Positions 7,710-16,784 of a stretch of DNA of 64,000 bases are shown here, piece by piece. Made by a program: the position numbers and the translations under genes. A model generated the notes under the pieces. The model was not told where the DNA came from and searched no databases. It was given only the letters and a program-made list of their open reading frames with translations. Position 1 is the stretch's first letter. Each line of letters starts with the position of its first letter. The stretch is from Gammaproteobacteria bacterium (GTDB lineage Bacteria > Pseudomonadota > Gammaproteobacteria > Pseudomonadales > Alcanivoracaceae): the NCBI GenBank assembly GCA_018067045.1, contig JAGPVL010000035.1:186001-250000 (forward strand), written 5' to 3'.

Positions 7710-9725
7710 CTATTGCTTATCCTTACGGTTATGCTCCAACATATATCGCGCAGCCTGATAGATACCATCAAGCATCGCCTTGCGCTGGCTCGCAGCCTCT
7801 GGCTGTCTGGCAAACACATCATTGCTAAAAGAAGCATCCTTCAGCGGATAAAGATGCGCATCAGAACCGTCATAATACATGCTCAACAAATAGTCCTGAT
7901 CCAACAGGCCAATTAACGGTCGATTGCTACGATCACCGCCAAACGTCACGGCATAACTTTTCTTGTCCCATGACAGCATGTCGCGACCCAACGTCCGGTT
8001 CTCATAAGGCAAACCGATTAACCCTAGCGTGGTCGGCATAATATCGACCAAGCTCGTCGCTTGTTCAATAACCTGTGGCGTTTCGATAATACCTGGCGCA
8101 TAAATAAACATCGGCACATGATGCTTATCAAGCACTAGCTTCTCGCTATATCCCATATGAACCGAGTGATTTGAGCGGTCATTATGATCACCATACATCA
8201 CGAATATAGTGTTGTTCGCGTAATGACTATTGGCAACCAACTCATCAAGATAGTAACGAATATTAAAATCCATCAAGCGGACAGCGTTGTACTGGTCTAA
8301 ACCTAAAAAGCCATACTTTTGCACTTCACTTTCTGGCAAAACTTTTGATATAAAACCAGAATTATCGTCCGGTATGGTGAAAGGGCGATGATTCGCTGCA
8401 AGCTGAATAAACGCAACGAAAGGTTTATCGTCCGGCAATGCATTGAGCCGCTTATGCGCTGCGCTAAACAGATCACGGTCCGACACCCCCCAGACATCCA
8501 CACTCGGCGCGTCATAATCTTTCTCTTCCCACAGCTCGAGGCCATCAATACCACTTTCTAACAATCCCTTGATGTTCGCCCAACCAGCGTCACCGCCGAT
8601 AAAGTACAGCTTGTTATAACCTGCAAAGGCATTCACTAGGGTGTACTGATTGGCAATCAGCGGGTTGCGAGTTGCTGTAGAGCCACCCCAAGTCACGTCA
8701 GGAATACCGGTAATTAAACCGAACACCGTCCGCGCAGTCCCGCTCGACGGCACCATAAAATTCGGGAAGAAAATGCCGTCACGGGCAGCCTGATCAATCC
8801 GCGTTGTCGCTTCAAGTGGGTTGCCGTACAGCCCACTACGATTTGCGCCCAACGATTCCAAATGAATAAATACCACATTGGGCAACTTACCTGCCCGAGG
8901 CTTACCTTTCACCTGCCTAGAAAATGAAAACGTATTGCTGTCGGGCTGATCAACACCAAGATAATCCGCCACCAGTTGATAGTGCTCGCGCAGCTTATTT
9001 TCATCATAGGGGCGCGTCTGATTACTCAAGGTATCAAAGAAAAAAACGATAGGGTTAAGACCAAGAGCGGCAACATCTTGATTGCCCGAGAAGTATGCAT
9101 CACTCCAACGCAGCGGGATGGTCTCGCCGACCTTGCCCATAATTGCAAAAACGGTCAAGGGGAACATCAATGCCGACACGACCACAAACTGCACACCAAA
9201 TTTAATCGGTCGGGTGCCGCGATAGCGACGAATCGCACCAGAAAACAACCACGCACCCGCGACCGTTGCCAACAGCAGCAACAACACCAGCCACAACACC
9301 GGGTAGCTCTCCCACACCATCTGAACGGAATCAAAACCATCTTCAGCAAAACGCAATACGGAAGCGTTCAAGCGTTCGTCAAGATAGGAATAGTGCGCAA
9401 AATCCGTGATATAAAAAAACGTCACAGCGGCAACGGCTAAGGTGCTGCAGACCAGCGCCAATCGCGAACCAAATGCCCCACGCAACCCGAACCAACGTGG
9501 CATAAAGGAGGTAATCGCCAACGGCAACAGCATTAAGACCGCAATACGCAAATCAAAACGAATGCCAATCGACAGTGCTTTCAGAATAACGTCTGTTGGT
9601 TGATCGAGCTTATCGGCTAGAAAATAAAAATAGAAACCCACTCTCAAGGCCACCAACGTGACAAAGAAGAGCAGTAAAAGCGGCAATAACATTTTTAAAC
9701 GGGGGAAGCGCGATAGCATAAACAC
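7710..9725 (-). CDS. LTA synthase family membrane sulfatase (phosphoglycerol/phosphoethanolamine transferase-like)
   Basis: 671 aa. About five N-terminal membrane segments (near 12-36, 55-75, 88-108, 143-165 and 177-196) precede a large alkaline-phosphatase-superfamily domain. Likely metal and nucleophile residues are E290 (HLES), T330 in SSGTART, and Asp/His of YGDHND near residue 510. The family includes Gram-positive LtaS and E. coli OpgB, which use phosphatidylglycerol to decorate teichoic acids or periplasmic glucans; phosphoethanolamine transferases are another branch. The substrate here is unknown. It is a separate unit, convergent with dolP and downstream of sspAB. M4 is an alternative start. 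Confidence 0.8.
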   Translation of the reverse strand: MFMLSRFPRLKMLLPLLLLFFVTLVALRVGFYFYFLADKLDQPTDVILKALSIGIRFDLRIAVLMLLPLAITSFMPRWFGLRGAFGSRLALVCSTLAVAAVTFFYITDFAHYSYLDERLNASVLRFAEDGFDSVQMVWESYPVLWLVLLLLLATVAGAWLFSGAIRRYRGTRPIKFGVQFVVVSALMFPLTVFAIMGKVGETIPLRWSDAYFSGNQDVAALGLNPIVFFFDTLSNQTRPYDENKLREHYQLVADYLGVDQPDSNTFSFSRQVKGKPRAGKLPNVVFIHLESLGANRSGLYGNPLEATTRIDQAARDGIFFPNFMVPSSGTARTVFGLITGIPDVTWGGSTATRNPLIANQYTLVNAFAGYNKLYFIGGDAGWANIKGLLESGIDGLELWEEKDYDAPSVDVWGVSDRDLFSAAHKRLNALPDDKPFVAFIQLAANHRPFTIPDDNSGFISKVLPESEVQKYGFLGLDQYNAVRLMDFNIRYYLDELVANSHYANNTIFVMYGDHNDRSNHSVHMGYSEKLVLDKHHVPMFIYAPGIIETPQVIEQATSLVDIMPTTLGLIGLPYENRTLGRDMLSWDKKSYAVTFGGDRSNRPLIGLLDQDYLLSMYYDGSDAHLYPLKDASFSNDVFARQPEAASQRKAMLDGIYQAARYMLEHNRKDKQ

Positions 9726-9744
9726 CTCTGCGCAACGGTATGCG

Positions 9745-10140
9745 CTATTTTATGACTTTGAGATGGGAGCGAGGGCTCGCAGGTTTGGCTTTCATGTCCA
9801 AGGGGGGCTCAGGATCAGGATGAGCAACAGGATCAAACGCCATACCCTCACCATTTTCACGAGCATAAACGGCCAGCACCGCCATTGGCGGAACAAATAT
9901 ATGCTGGGGAATGCCGCCAAAGCGTGCGGAAAAGGTAATGCCTTCGTTATCTAGGGCGAGCTGCGCCACTGAACGCGGCGCGACATTGAGGGTGATATGC
10001 CCGTCCTGGACAAACTCCTGTGGCACCAACACGCCGGGATAATGAGCATCCACGAGCAAATGCGGCGTCAGGTCGTTATCGCAGATCCATTGATAAATCG
10101 CCCGCACCATGTACGGGCGATTAGGAGACATATCGGCCAT
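9745..10140 (-). CDS. sspB: ClpXP protease specificity-enhancing factor SspB
   Basis: 131 aa. The N-terminal substrate-binding fold begins NRPYMVRAIYQWI and contains the family block GVLVPQEFVQDGHITLNVAP. A proline-rich linker (about 105-122) leads to the C-terminal ClpX-tethering peptide SHLKVIK, equivalent to the E. coli XB motif. SspB delivers ssrA-tagged proteins to ClpXP. It lies 3 nt after sspA, the conserved sspAB operon. Confidence 0.95.
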   Translation of the reverse strand: MADMSPNRPYMVRAIYQWICDNDLTPHLLVDAHYPGVLVPQEFVQDGHITLNVAPRSVAQLALDNEGITFSARFGGIPQHIFVPPMAVLAVYARENGEGMAFDPVAHPDPEPPLDMKAKPASPRSHLKVIK

Positions 10141-10143
10141 CGC

Positions 10144-10782
10144 CTAAAGCAAGTTACGCATTTCGCGTTCTTGCTCAGTCAGGCTTGCCTGAAATGCATC
10201 ACGATCAAAGATACGCTCTGCATATTCATTAATCGCCTCACACTGCTTCGCCGGCAACTCAATACCCAAGATCGGCAAACGCCACAAGATCGGCGCGATA
10301 GAGCAATCGACCAATGTGAATTCGTCATTCAAAAAGAACGACTTATCAGCAAACAATGGTGATGCACTGATCAAACGATCACGCAACTCTTTACGACGCT
10401 TAGTCAGAGAAGCTTCCTTCTCCACACCAGCAAGAATCGCATCAACGTGGACACACCAGTCACGCTCAATACGGTAAATCAGCTGACGGCTTTGCGCACG
10501 AGCAACAGGATAAACCGGCAGTAGCGGCGGATGTGGGAAGCGCTCATCCAAGTATTCCATGATCACATTCGCTTGAAACAACGACAGATCACGATCTACC
10601 AGCGTAGGCACTTCGTTGTAAGGGTTTAGCTGGGCAAGATCTTCCGGCTTACTGTTTTCTTCGACATCAACGATATCTACCGTGACGCCTTTCTCGGCCA
10701 GTACAATGCGAACCCGGTGGCAGTAGTGATCCGTAGGGCTTGAAAAAAAAGTCATCGACGAACGTTTAGTCACGACACCCAT
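10144..10782 (-). CDS. sspA: Stringent starvation protein A
   Basis: 212 aa glutathione-S-transferase-fold protein that binds RNA polymerase in stationary phase. N-terminal thioredoxin-like part (about 9-90) includes YCHRVRIVLAEKGV and NPYNEVPTLVDRDL; the helical C-terminal domain carries the PILWRLPILGI block. There is a good SD (AGGAG) upstream of ATG 10782. It is followed by sspB and probably has its own promoter in the 89-nt gap after petC. Confidence 0.95.
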   Translation of the reverse strand: MGVVTKRSSMTFFSSPTDHYCHRVRIVLAEKGVTVDIVDVEENSKPEDLAQLNPYNEVPTLVDRDLSLFQANVIMEYLDERFPHPPLLPVYPVARAQSRQLIYRIERDWCVHVDAILAGVEKEASLTKRRKELRDRLISASPLFADKSFFLNDEFTLVDCSIAPILWRLPILGIELPAKQCEAINEYAERIFDRDAFQASLTEQEREMRNLL

Positions 10783-10818
10783 TGCTCAGAATTCTCCTGC
10801 GTATTGTTAAGACAGAAA

Positions 10819-10846
10819 CAGGGTAACTGCTTGCACAGATACCCTG
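10819..10846 (-). terminator. Possible terminator after petABC
   Basis: Inverted repeat CAGGGTA (10840-10846 read on the minus strand) / TACCCTG (10819-10825) with an inner CTG/CAG pairing; minus-strand text after it is TTTCTGTCTT. The U-tract is imperfect, so it may be only partial. Confidence 0.5.
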
Positions 10847-10871
10847 CTTCACATTCAAACCCACTTAAAAA

Positions 10872-11540
10872 TCAGTGGATGTCTTTCCAGAACTCTTTCT
10901 TCATGAAATAGGCTGGCCAGAACAGGATGAACAAGAACAGCAACACATAAACGCCAAGACGCTCACGCTCCAGACGAACCGGCTCCGCCACATAGGCGAG
11001 GAAGTTAGTCAGGTCAGCCATATTCTTCTCAAATTCTTCTTTATCTAGCTCTTCTTCCATGTCAGCCATCACGTGCGGCATACCAACGCTTGGGAACACA
11101 TGGTTGTTATAACCATACGGACGCGAAGCATCTTCATAAAAGTTAATCAGATAAGAGTACAGCCAGTCAGAGGAGCGTAAACGCGCTTCCAACGACAAGT
11201 CCGGCGGCGCAACACCAAACCACACCTTAGACTCTTCTTCCAACATGGCATTACCCATGGTGTCGCCAGGCTTGTCTGTGGTGAAGTTCAAGTATTGCTG
11301 TGTCAGCTCGACAGGAATGCCCAAATCTTCAGACATACGCTCGTAGCGCATGTACTTCAGACCATGGCAGCCCATGCAGTTATTTACAAACAGCTGCGCG
11401 CCGTTCTGCAATGACACTTTATCTTTAGGGTTGATGGGCGCATCAACAATATACTCGTTGTGGCCGCCACCAGACGCATTCGCCATCAATGGCAGCAGGC
11501 TCAACGTTGCCGTCGCAATTGCAATCGCAAATTTCTTCAT
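10872..11540 (-). CDS. petC: Ubiquinol-cytochrome c reductase, cytochrome c1 subunit
   Basis: 222 aa, shorter than many c1 proteins (about 245-260). Signal peptide with predicted cleavage ANA|SGGG near residue 23. Haem c motif C55-MG-C58-H59; axial Met in the SVGMPHVM block (M154 or M158). A C-terminal membrane anchor spans about 195-213. It passes electrons from the Rieske centre to soluble cytochrome c. Its ATG shares one base with the petB stop (TAATG). Last gene of petABC. Confidence 0.96.
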   Translation of the reverse strand: MKKFAIAIATATLSLLPLMANASGGGHNEYIVDAPINPKDKVSLQNGAQLFVNNCMGCHGLKYMRYERMSEDLGIPVELTQQYLNFTTDKPGDTMGNAMLEEESKVWFGVAPPDLSLEARLRSSDWLYSYLINFYEDASRPYGYNNHVFPSVGMPHVMADMEEELDKEEFEKNMADLTNFLAYVAEPVRLERERLGVYVLLFLFILFWPAYFMKKEFWKDIH

Positions 11541-12829
11541 TAGTGGCCTCCCCCCGTAATGCGATCAGGCACTGGCTTCGCCTTCTCGAACAGGTGTGCA
11601 AAAGGCAACACGCCCATAAAGTAGAAGAAATAATACACCGTGCCGAACTGGGCGATCATCGTTTTCAGCGGAGAGCCTGGCTGAGTCCCGAGGAAGCCGA
11701 GCACCAAGAAGTCCACCACAAACACAGCCAGCGCTACCTTGCTCAACCAACCGCGATAGCGGAAAGAACGCACCGGGTTACGATCTAACCAAGGCACTAA
11801 GAACAAGATAACAATAGCGCCACCCATAGCAATCAGACCCCATGTCTTCGAGTTAAAGATAAACTCAAGAGTCGTCGCACGCAGCATCGCGTAGTAAGGG
11901 CCGTAATACCAAACAGGGGCAATATGCTCCGGCGTTTTCAGCGGGTTCGCAGGCTCAAAGTTCGGACGCTCAAGCAGATAACCGCCGCCATCCGGAAAGA
12001 AGAATACCACCGTGGCAAAGACCATCAGGAAGACAATAATTCCAACCGTATCTTTTACAGAGTAATAAGGGTGGAACGCGATACCGTCAAGCGGGATACC
12101 GTTCTCATCTTTATGCTTCTTAATTTCAACGCCATCTGGGTTGTTTGAGCCCACTTCGTGCAGAGCAAGCAGGTGCAACACCACCAGCGCTAGCAGCACA
12201 ATCGGGATCGCCACAACATGCAACGCAAAGAACTTGTTAATAGTCGCTTCGGAAAGCAGATAATCGCCGCGCACCCAAGTCGTTAGGGCCTCGCCAATTT
12301 CCTTGCCTTCTTTACCATCGATAAACGGCAACATGTCGTAAGGCACTGCACCGACCAAGGAAATAATAACCTGTGCCCCCCAGTACGACATGTTACCCCA
12401 AGGCAACACATAACCGAGGAAGCCTTCCGCCATCAGAGCCAAGTAGATCAGCATGCCGAAAATCCACACTAACTCGCGGGGCGGCTTATAAGAGCCATAC
12501 ATCAAGCCACGGAACATGTGGATATAGATCACTGCAAAGAAAGCAGATGCGCCCACGGCATGCAAATAGCGGATTAACCAGCCAAACTGCACATCACGCA
12601 TGATGTATTCAACCGAGTCGAATGCATCCGATGGTGAATAAAACATCGTTAGCCATACGCCGGTTAGTAGCTGGTTAACCAGCACCACCAAAGACAGCAC
12701 ACCGAAGAAGTACCAAAAGTTGAAGTTCTTCGGCGCATAGTACTCAGACATATGCTTTTTAAACGCATTGACGACAGGAAGACGCGCATCAACCCAGTCA
12801 ATCGTGCCATTGATCATTCGAGTAATCAT
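11540..12829 (-). CDS. petB: Ubiquinol-cytochrome c reductase, cytochrome b subunit
   Basis: 429 aa polytopic protein carrying the two haem b groups and both quinone sites of complex III. Haem-ligand His residues are in the HAVGASAFFAVIYIH segment and in HVVAIPIVLLALVVLH. The Qo-site motif near residues 303-315 reads PVWY within APVWYYGPYYAML, rather than the PEWY of mitochondria and alphaproteobacteria. It overlaps petA by 4 nt and petC by 1 nt, so the operon is translationally coupled. Confidence 0.97.
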   Translation of the reverse strand: MITRMINGTIDWVDARLPVVNAFKKHMSEYYAPKNFNFWYFFGVLSLVVLVNQLLTGVWLTMFYSPSDAFDSVEYIMRDVQFGWLIRYLHAVGASAFFAVIYIHMFRGLMYGSYKPPRELVWIFGMLIYLALMAEGFLGYVLPWGNMSYWGAQVIISLVGAVPYDMLPFIDGKEGKEIGEALTTWVRGDYLLSEATINKFFALHVVAIPIVLLALVVLHLLALHEVGSNNPDGVEIKKHKDENGIPLDGIAFHPYYSVKDTVGIIVFLMVFATVVFFFPDGGGYLLERPNFEPANPLKTPEHIAPVWYYGPYYAMLRATTLEFIFNSKTWGLIAMGGAIVILFLVPWLDRNPVRSFRYRGWLSKVALAVFVVDFLVLGFLGTQPGSPLKTMIAQFGTVYYFFYFMGVLPFAHLFEKAKPVPDRITGGGH

Positions 12830-13419
12830 GCGTTGGTCTCCCCTTCTTCGGAGCCGATAATAACCACCGACTCACTAAGGTATGAATGCGGCGGCACGAC
12901 TAAATTAGATGGCGCAGGCACCCCTTTATATACACGACCTGCAAAATCGAACTTAGAGCCGTGGCACGGGCAGAAGAAACCGCCGAACTCAAGGCCCACT
13001 TCAACAGCAGGATTCGGGTTATAAGTAGGCGAGCAACCAAGGTGCGTACAGGTACCGATAAGAATCAGATACTCAGGCTTAATGGAGCGCGCCGCATTCT
13101 TGGCATACTCAGGCTGCTGATCAGCATCGGAAGAAGGGTCTTTAAGATCCCCGTCGAGCTGAGGAAGGCTTTCGAGCATCGCGTCAGTGCGACGCACAAC
13201 CCAGACAGGTTTACCACGCCACTCGACAACCGTGCGACCGCCAACTTCAATTTTGCTGATATCAATAGTGGCTGGTGCACCGGCGTTTTTCGCGCGTGCA
13301 CTAGGCTGCCAAGATTTCACAAAGGGAACTGCAACACCGACTGCACCGACTGCTGCCACCCCACAGGTGGCACCAACAAGAAAGGTGCGGCGGCTAGTGT
13401 TAACGCCGTCATTACTCAT
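12826..13419 (-). CDS. petA: Ubiquinol-cytochrome c reductase, Rieske iron-sulfur subunit
   Basis: 197 aa. Twin-arginine signal SRRTFLVG (R10, R11) followed by a membrane anchor to about residue 35. [2Fe-2S] ligands are in CTHLGC (about 123-128) and CPCHGS (about 150-155). It moves electrons from ubiquinol at the Qo site to cytochrome c1. ATG is preceded by AGGGGAG. First gene of petABC, with a predicted promoter at 13574-13602. Confidence 0.97.
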   Translation of the reverse strand: MSNDGVNTSRRTFLVGATCGVAAVGAVGVAVPFVKSWQPSARAKNAGAPATIDISKIEVGGRTVVEWRGKPVWVVRRTDAMLESLPQLDGDLKDPSSDADQQPEYAKNAARSIKPEYLILIGTCTHLGCSPTYNPNPAVEVGLEFGGFFCPCHGSKFDFAGRVYKGVPAPSNLVVPPHSYLSESVVIIGSEEGETNA

Positions 13420-13573
13420 TGAGATGTTCTCCCCTAGGATCCGACGCTTGGAGCTCTGCCAAACGCTTCTAGGATACCGTGTGTACGGTTATGGCCCGGC
13501 CTTAACCCATGAATTTCCGCGTATCTTAGCGTGGAAATTGATAAGAACGCAGAGCCCGATTGAGGCGGAGCGA

Positions 13574-13602
13574 ATGGTAAAGAAAAAGCCCCCATGTGAC
13601 AA
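13574..13602 (-). promoter_or_regulatory. Predicted petABC promoter
   Basis: Minus-strand TTGTCA (13597-13602), 17-bp spacer, TACCAT (13574-13579). It would give a leader of about 148 nt containing an AATTTCC/GGAAATT inverted repeat at 13512-13539. Confidence 0.55.
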
Positions 13603-13644
13603 CCGGATTTAATCAGCTAAAACCGCTATAAATGGATGCCTACA

Positions 13645-13680
13645 AACAAAAAAACCCGGCAAAAGCCGGGTTTTTTTGTT
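13645..13680 (-). terminator. Terminator of rplM-rpsI
   Basis: Perfect 16-bp inverted repeat (13645-13660 and 13665-13680), loop AAAA, core CCCGGC/GCCGGG, followed on the minus strand by seven T. It lies 12 nt after the rpsI stop. Confidence 0.93.
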
Positions 13681-13692
13681 GCTCCAGACGAA

Positions 13693-14091
13693 TTAACGCT
13701 TGGAGAACTGTGGACGACGACGCGCTTTGCGTAGACCGACCTTTTTACGTTCTACTTCACGCGCATCGCGGGTTACGAAGCCAGCTTTACGCAGGGCAGC
13801 GCGCAAAGTTTCATCGTATTCCATCAATGCACGAGTAATACCGTGGCGAATCGCACCGGCCTGGCCAGTTGTGCCGCCACCGACAACCGTCACTTTAATG
13901 TCGAAACGGTCATTCATCTCAACCAGCTCAAGCGGCTGACGAACAACCATACGCGCTGTTTCACGACCGAAGTACGCGTCAAGCGTCTTACCATTAACTG
14001 TAATCGCACCGCTACCAGGACGCATAAATACGCGCGCTGCTGAAGTTTTGCGACGACCAGTACCGTAATTATTAGATGCTGCAGTTGCCAT
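13693..14091 (-). CDS. rpsI: 30S ribosomal protein S9
   Basis: 132 aa, family length 128-132. Typical [14 protein letters not shown] near the N terminus, [15 protein letters not shown] in the middle, and the basic C-terminal tail RRPQFSKR that reaches the P-site tRNA. Co-transcribed with rplM (12-nt gap), as in most bacteria. Confidence 0.98.
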   Translation of the reverse strand: MATAASNNYGTGRRKTSAARVFMRPGSGAITVNGKTLDAYFGRETARMVVRQPLELVEMNDRFDIKVTVVGGGTTGQAGAIRHGITRALMEYDETLRAALRKAGFVTRDAREVERKKVGLRKARRRPQFSKR

Positions 14092-14103
14092 TTCTAATGC
14101 CTC

Positions 14104-14532
14104 TTAGATTTCCAGCGGCTGCGGCTGCTGTGCTGTGTGAGGATGCTCGGTGCCCGCGTAAACCTTCAGCTTACGGAACATAGCGCGGCCCAGCGGGTTG
14201 TGAGGCAACATGCCTTTAACCGCCTTCTCGAGAACCATTTCAGGCTTAGCGGCAAGCAGTTGTTCAAAGCTCGCCTGCTTAACACCACCCGGGAAGCCCG
14301 TGTGACGATAGTAAATTTTGTCAGCCGCTTTCTTGCCGGTTACCGTGATCTTTTCTGCATTGATCACAACAATGTAGTCACCGGTGTCGACGTGAGGCGT
14401 GTAGACAGGCTTGTGCTTACCGCGCAAGCGAGAGGCCACTTCCGTAGCAAGACGACCAAGTGTCTTGCCAGCAGCGTCTACCACATACCAGTCGCGCTTT
14501 ACGCTCTGTTCATTGGCGCTGTAGGTCTTCAT
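14104..14532 (-). CDS. rplM: 50S ribosomal protein L13
   Basis: 142 aa, the same length as E. coli L13. The start is ATG 14530-14532 ([20 protein letters not shown]), preceded by AGGGCAG; the frame is open further upstream but that part is leader. Conserved [30 protein letters not shown] and [10 protein letters not shown] are present. L13 is an early 23S binder and in E. coli represses its own operon. First gene of rplM-rpsI. Confidence 0.98.
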   Translation of the reverse strand: MKTYSANEQSVKRDWYVVDAAGKTLGRLATEVASRLRGKHKPVYTPHVDTGDYIVVINAEKITVTGKKAADKIYYRHTGFPGGVKQASFEQLLAAKPEMVLEKAVKGMLPHNPLGRAMFRKLKVYAGTEHPHTAQQPQPLEI

Positions 14533-14577
14533 TAAATTCTGCCCTAAATTCATATAGTTACGGGGAAAGTAGACCCC

Positions 14578-14594
14578 CGGCGGATGAGCCGCCG
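14578..14594 (-). promoter_or_regulatory. Hairpin in rplM leader
   Basis: Perfect 6-bp stem CGGCGG/CCGCCG with 5-nt loop in the 5' leader, about 45 nt before the rplM start and downstream of the predicted promoter. It could be part of an L13 autoregulatory site; that role is inference. Confidence 0.45.
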
Positions 14595-14608
14595 TCAAGA
14601 GAGCGCGA

Positions 14609-14637
14609 ATTCTACCCAAGCCCCCCTCTTAAAACAA
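14609..14637 (-). promoter_or_regulatory. Predicted rplM-rpsI promoter
   Basis: Minus-strand TTGTTT (14632-14637), 17-bp spacer, TAGAAT (14609-14614); leader of about 70 nt. The rest of the gap between rplM and zapE (14638-14842) shows nothing recognisable. Confidence 0.6.
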
Positions 14638-14842
14638 GCGATTTACTACTGTTACCACTGCATTCCTACACTGGAATGGCTCAAAAAAGATCACAGGCGA
14701 CACATTACGCGGTATTCATCGTTCTGCACACCGCTGCAAAGCCCCTCAACGCACCCAGAATGCAACAATGTCGCTGTCACACCCCAGCCTCATCGCCCGC
14801 GTGCATCCGATTACTCCCCTGCACAATTAAACCAATACACCA

Positions 14843-15928
14843 CTAGGGCTTGTGCGGGCGCGCCAAATATTCGTGGGACTGCATTTCCAGCAACCGACTA
14901 CAGGTTCTCTGAAACTCAAATTCCAACCGCCCACCACTATAAAGATCCTCAATGGGCGCCTCGGCAGTCACGATCAACTTCACGCCGCGATCATAGAACT
15001 CATCGACGAGGTTAATAAACCGCCGTGCTCGGTCGTCCGTTGCCACGCCCATACACTCAACATCGCCAAGCAAAATCGTGTGGTACTCCCGCGCGATTTC
15101 AATATAGTCAGTCTGGCTACGCGGCCCATCACACAATGCAATAAAATCAAACCAAACAACATTCTCACTAACTTTACGTATATTAATCGGCCGACCTTCG
15201 ATGGTCAGCACAGTATCTTCAATGTGATCGCCGTGCTCTGTTTCAAGTGTCGCGAAGCGCTCAGACAAGAAATCTTCCGCTGCCTCACCAAGCGGGCAAT
15301 GATATAGCTCTGCCTGTTCCAGCAGCCGCAATCGGTAATCAGTTCCGCCATCAACATTCAGTACATGCGTGTATTTTTTTAACGCTTCTATGGCCGGTAA
15401 AAAACGGCTTCGCTGCAAACCATCACGATACAAACCGTCTGGCGCTATATTCGATGTCGCAACCAAAGCCACGCCATGCTCAAACAAACATTCAAGCAGG
15501 CCTGCTAAAATCATGGCATCGGTAATATCCGTCACAAAAAATTCGTCAAAACACAGCACATTAGTTTGCTTAGCGAGATCTACAGCAATACCAACAAGCG
15601 GATTTTTTTCACCTTGGCGCGCACGCATCTCTTGGTGCACATACTGCATAAAGCGATGGAAGTGCATGCGTCGCTTTGTACTGAATGGTAGCGAGTCGAA
15701 AAATACATCCATCAAATAGGTTTTACCGCGGCCAACGCCGCCCCACATATATAGACCTTGCTCTGGCACCTTCTTTTTAAATCGCGACAGCAGGCCGCCA
15801 CGGCGACTCTGCGCATCCACCAAACGATGATGCAAGCCATCAAGCTGCTCTACCGCACGCGCCTGTGCGGCGTCAGAAAAAAAATCGGCGCGCAACAGAT
15901 CCTGCTTGTAATGTTCTAAAGGTGTCAT
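14843..15928 (-). CDS. zapE: Cell division protein ZapE (AFG1-like ATPase)
   Basis: 361 aa P-loop ATPase. Walker A GGVGRGKT (63-70), Walker B LCFDEF (125-130), sensor-like ATSN near 167 and the AFG1 block ENVVWFDFIALC. In E. coli, ZapE associates with the Z-ring during constriction and under low oxygen or heat. The AFG1/LACE1 relatives act in mitochondrial protein quality control. zapG lies close by on the other strand, as in related genomes, separated here by a hydrolase gene. Confidence 0.94.
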   Translation of the reverse strand: MTPLEHYKQDLLRADFFSDAAQARAVEQLDGLHHRLVDAQSRRGGLLSRFKKKVPEQGLYMWGGVGRGKTYLMDVFFDSLPFSTKRRMHFHRFMQYVHQEMRARQGEKNPLVGIAVDLAKQTNVLCFDEFFVTDITDAMILAGLLECLFEHGVALVATSNIAPDGLYRDGLQRSRFLPAIEALKKYTHVLNVDGGTDYRLRLLEQAELYHCPLGEAAEDFLSERFATLETEHGDHIEDTVLTIEGRPINIRKVSENVVWFDFIALCDGPRSQTDYIEIAREYHTILLGDVECMGVATDDRARRFINLVDEFYDRGVKLIVTAEAPIEDLYSGGRLEFEFQRTCSRLLEMQSHEYLARPHKP

Positions 15929-16013
15929 GGTATGTCGGCATTCCGAGGGGCGGCCAATTTAGCCCGCCGTTCTACGAAGATCAATTACTCGCACCGTGTC
16001 TTAACCATCAACG

Positions 16014-16673
16014 TTAGGCGCGAGTGTCTGGTAAACGTGACAGAGCTAATTGTTTAAGCTCGCTTAAACGCCCGTGAAAAAAATGTCCGCACTCTGAAAA
16101 ACGGATCAACTCGGGCTGTAACGGCGACTGCTGAGCCCATTGATGCACTTGCTCAGCAGCGACCACTTCATCATCATCGCCCTGCACAACGGTAACGGCA
16201 CACCCTACATTAGTGATTGCCGCAAAATCGAAATGATGCACCGGCGGCGCGACAAGAAACAGATGCGACGGCGCCTGCTCGTTCGCCCGTAACGACACCG
16301 CACCATATGCCGCCACATAGCTGCCAAACGAAAATCCCGCCAACCATAACGGCAGCTCTGGAAAACGCGCCTGCAACCAGTGCATCGCAGCAAGAAGGTC
16401 TTCTGCCTCGCCTATACCTTCACCATAGGTTCCATCACTTTTGCCAACACCGCGAAAATTAAACCGTAACGCTGCGCCACCACCGTCTCGAACCGCTCGG
16501 CATAGGGTCGTCACGACCTTATTCTCCATGGTGCCGCCATACAATGGATGCGGATGACACACCACACTAATAAAGGCTGGCTGCTGCGCAGACTCCAACA
16601 CAGCTTCAATTACACCCATTGCACCCGCAATCATCACTCGTTCGTTCGTGCTTTTCTGCATTTTCTCCACCAT
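16014..16673 (-). CDS. Alpha/beta hydrolase (COG2945-like)
   Basis: About 219 aa from ATG 16671-16673. Alpha/beta-hydrolase features: early CHPHPLYGGTMENKVV (the HPHP oxyanion-region signature of this small family), nucleophile elbow GFSFGS with Ser115, VVQGDDDEVV holding the likely acid, and CGHFFHG holding the catalytic His. The start is uncertain: an upstream GTG (16685) and a downstream ATG (16661, after GGAG) are also possible. The substrate is unknown. It is a single gene upstream of zapE on the same strand, 85 nt apart. Confidence 0.8.
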   Translation of the reverse strand: MVEKMQKSTNERVMIAGAMGVIEAVLESAQQPAFISVVCHPHPLYGGTMENKVVTTLCRAVRDGGGAALRFNFRGVGKSDGTYGEGIGEAEDLLAAMHWLQARFPELPLWLAGFSFGSYVAAYGAVSLRANEQAPSHLFLVAPPVHHFDFAAITNVGCAVTVVQGDDDEVVAAEQVHQWAQQSPLQPELIRFSECGHFFHGRLSELKQLALSRLPDTRA

Positions 16674-16784
16674 TAAAGAGCACACTCAATACGCGCCGCG
16701 GACAAATTCTAACAATTTGCCCGCATCAGCGCTTGGCGATTGTCGTCATGCTGTGCTGGAATAGCCCTAGCCAAGGAGAACTGA

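Noticed and set aside
8976-9440. 154-codon plus-strand frame inside the LTA-synthase-like gene
   Set aside because: Low-complexity H/Q/R-rich translation antisense to membrane helices; no family features.
12961-13422. 153-codon open frame on the plus strand over petA
   Set aside because: Shadow of the Rieske gene; the opposite strand encodes clear iron-sulfur motifs.
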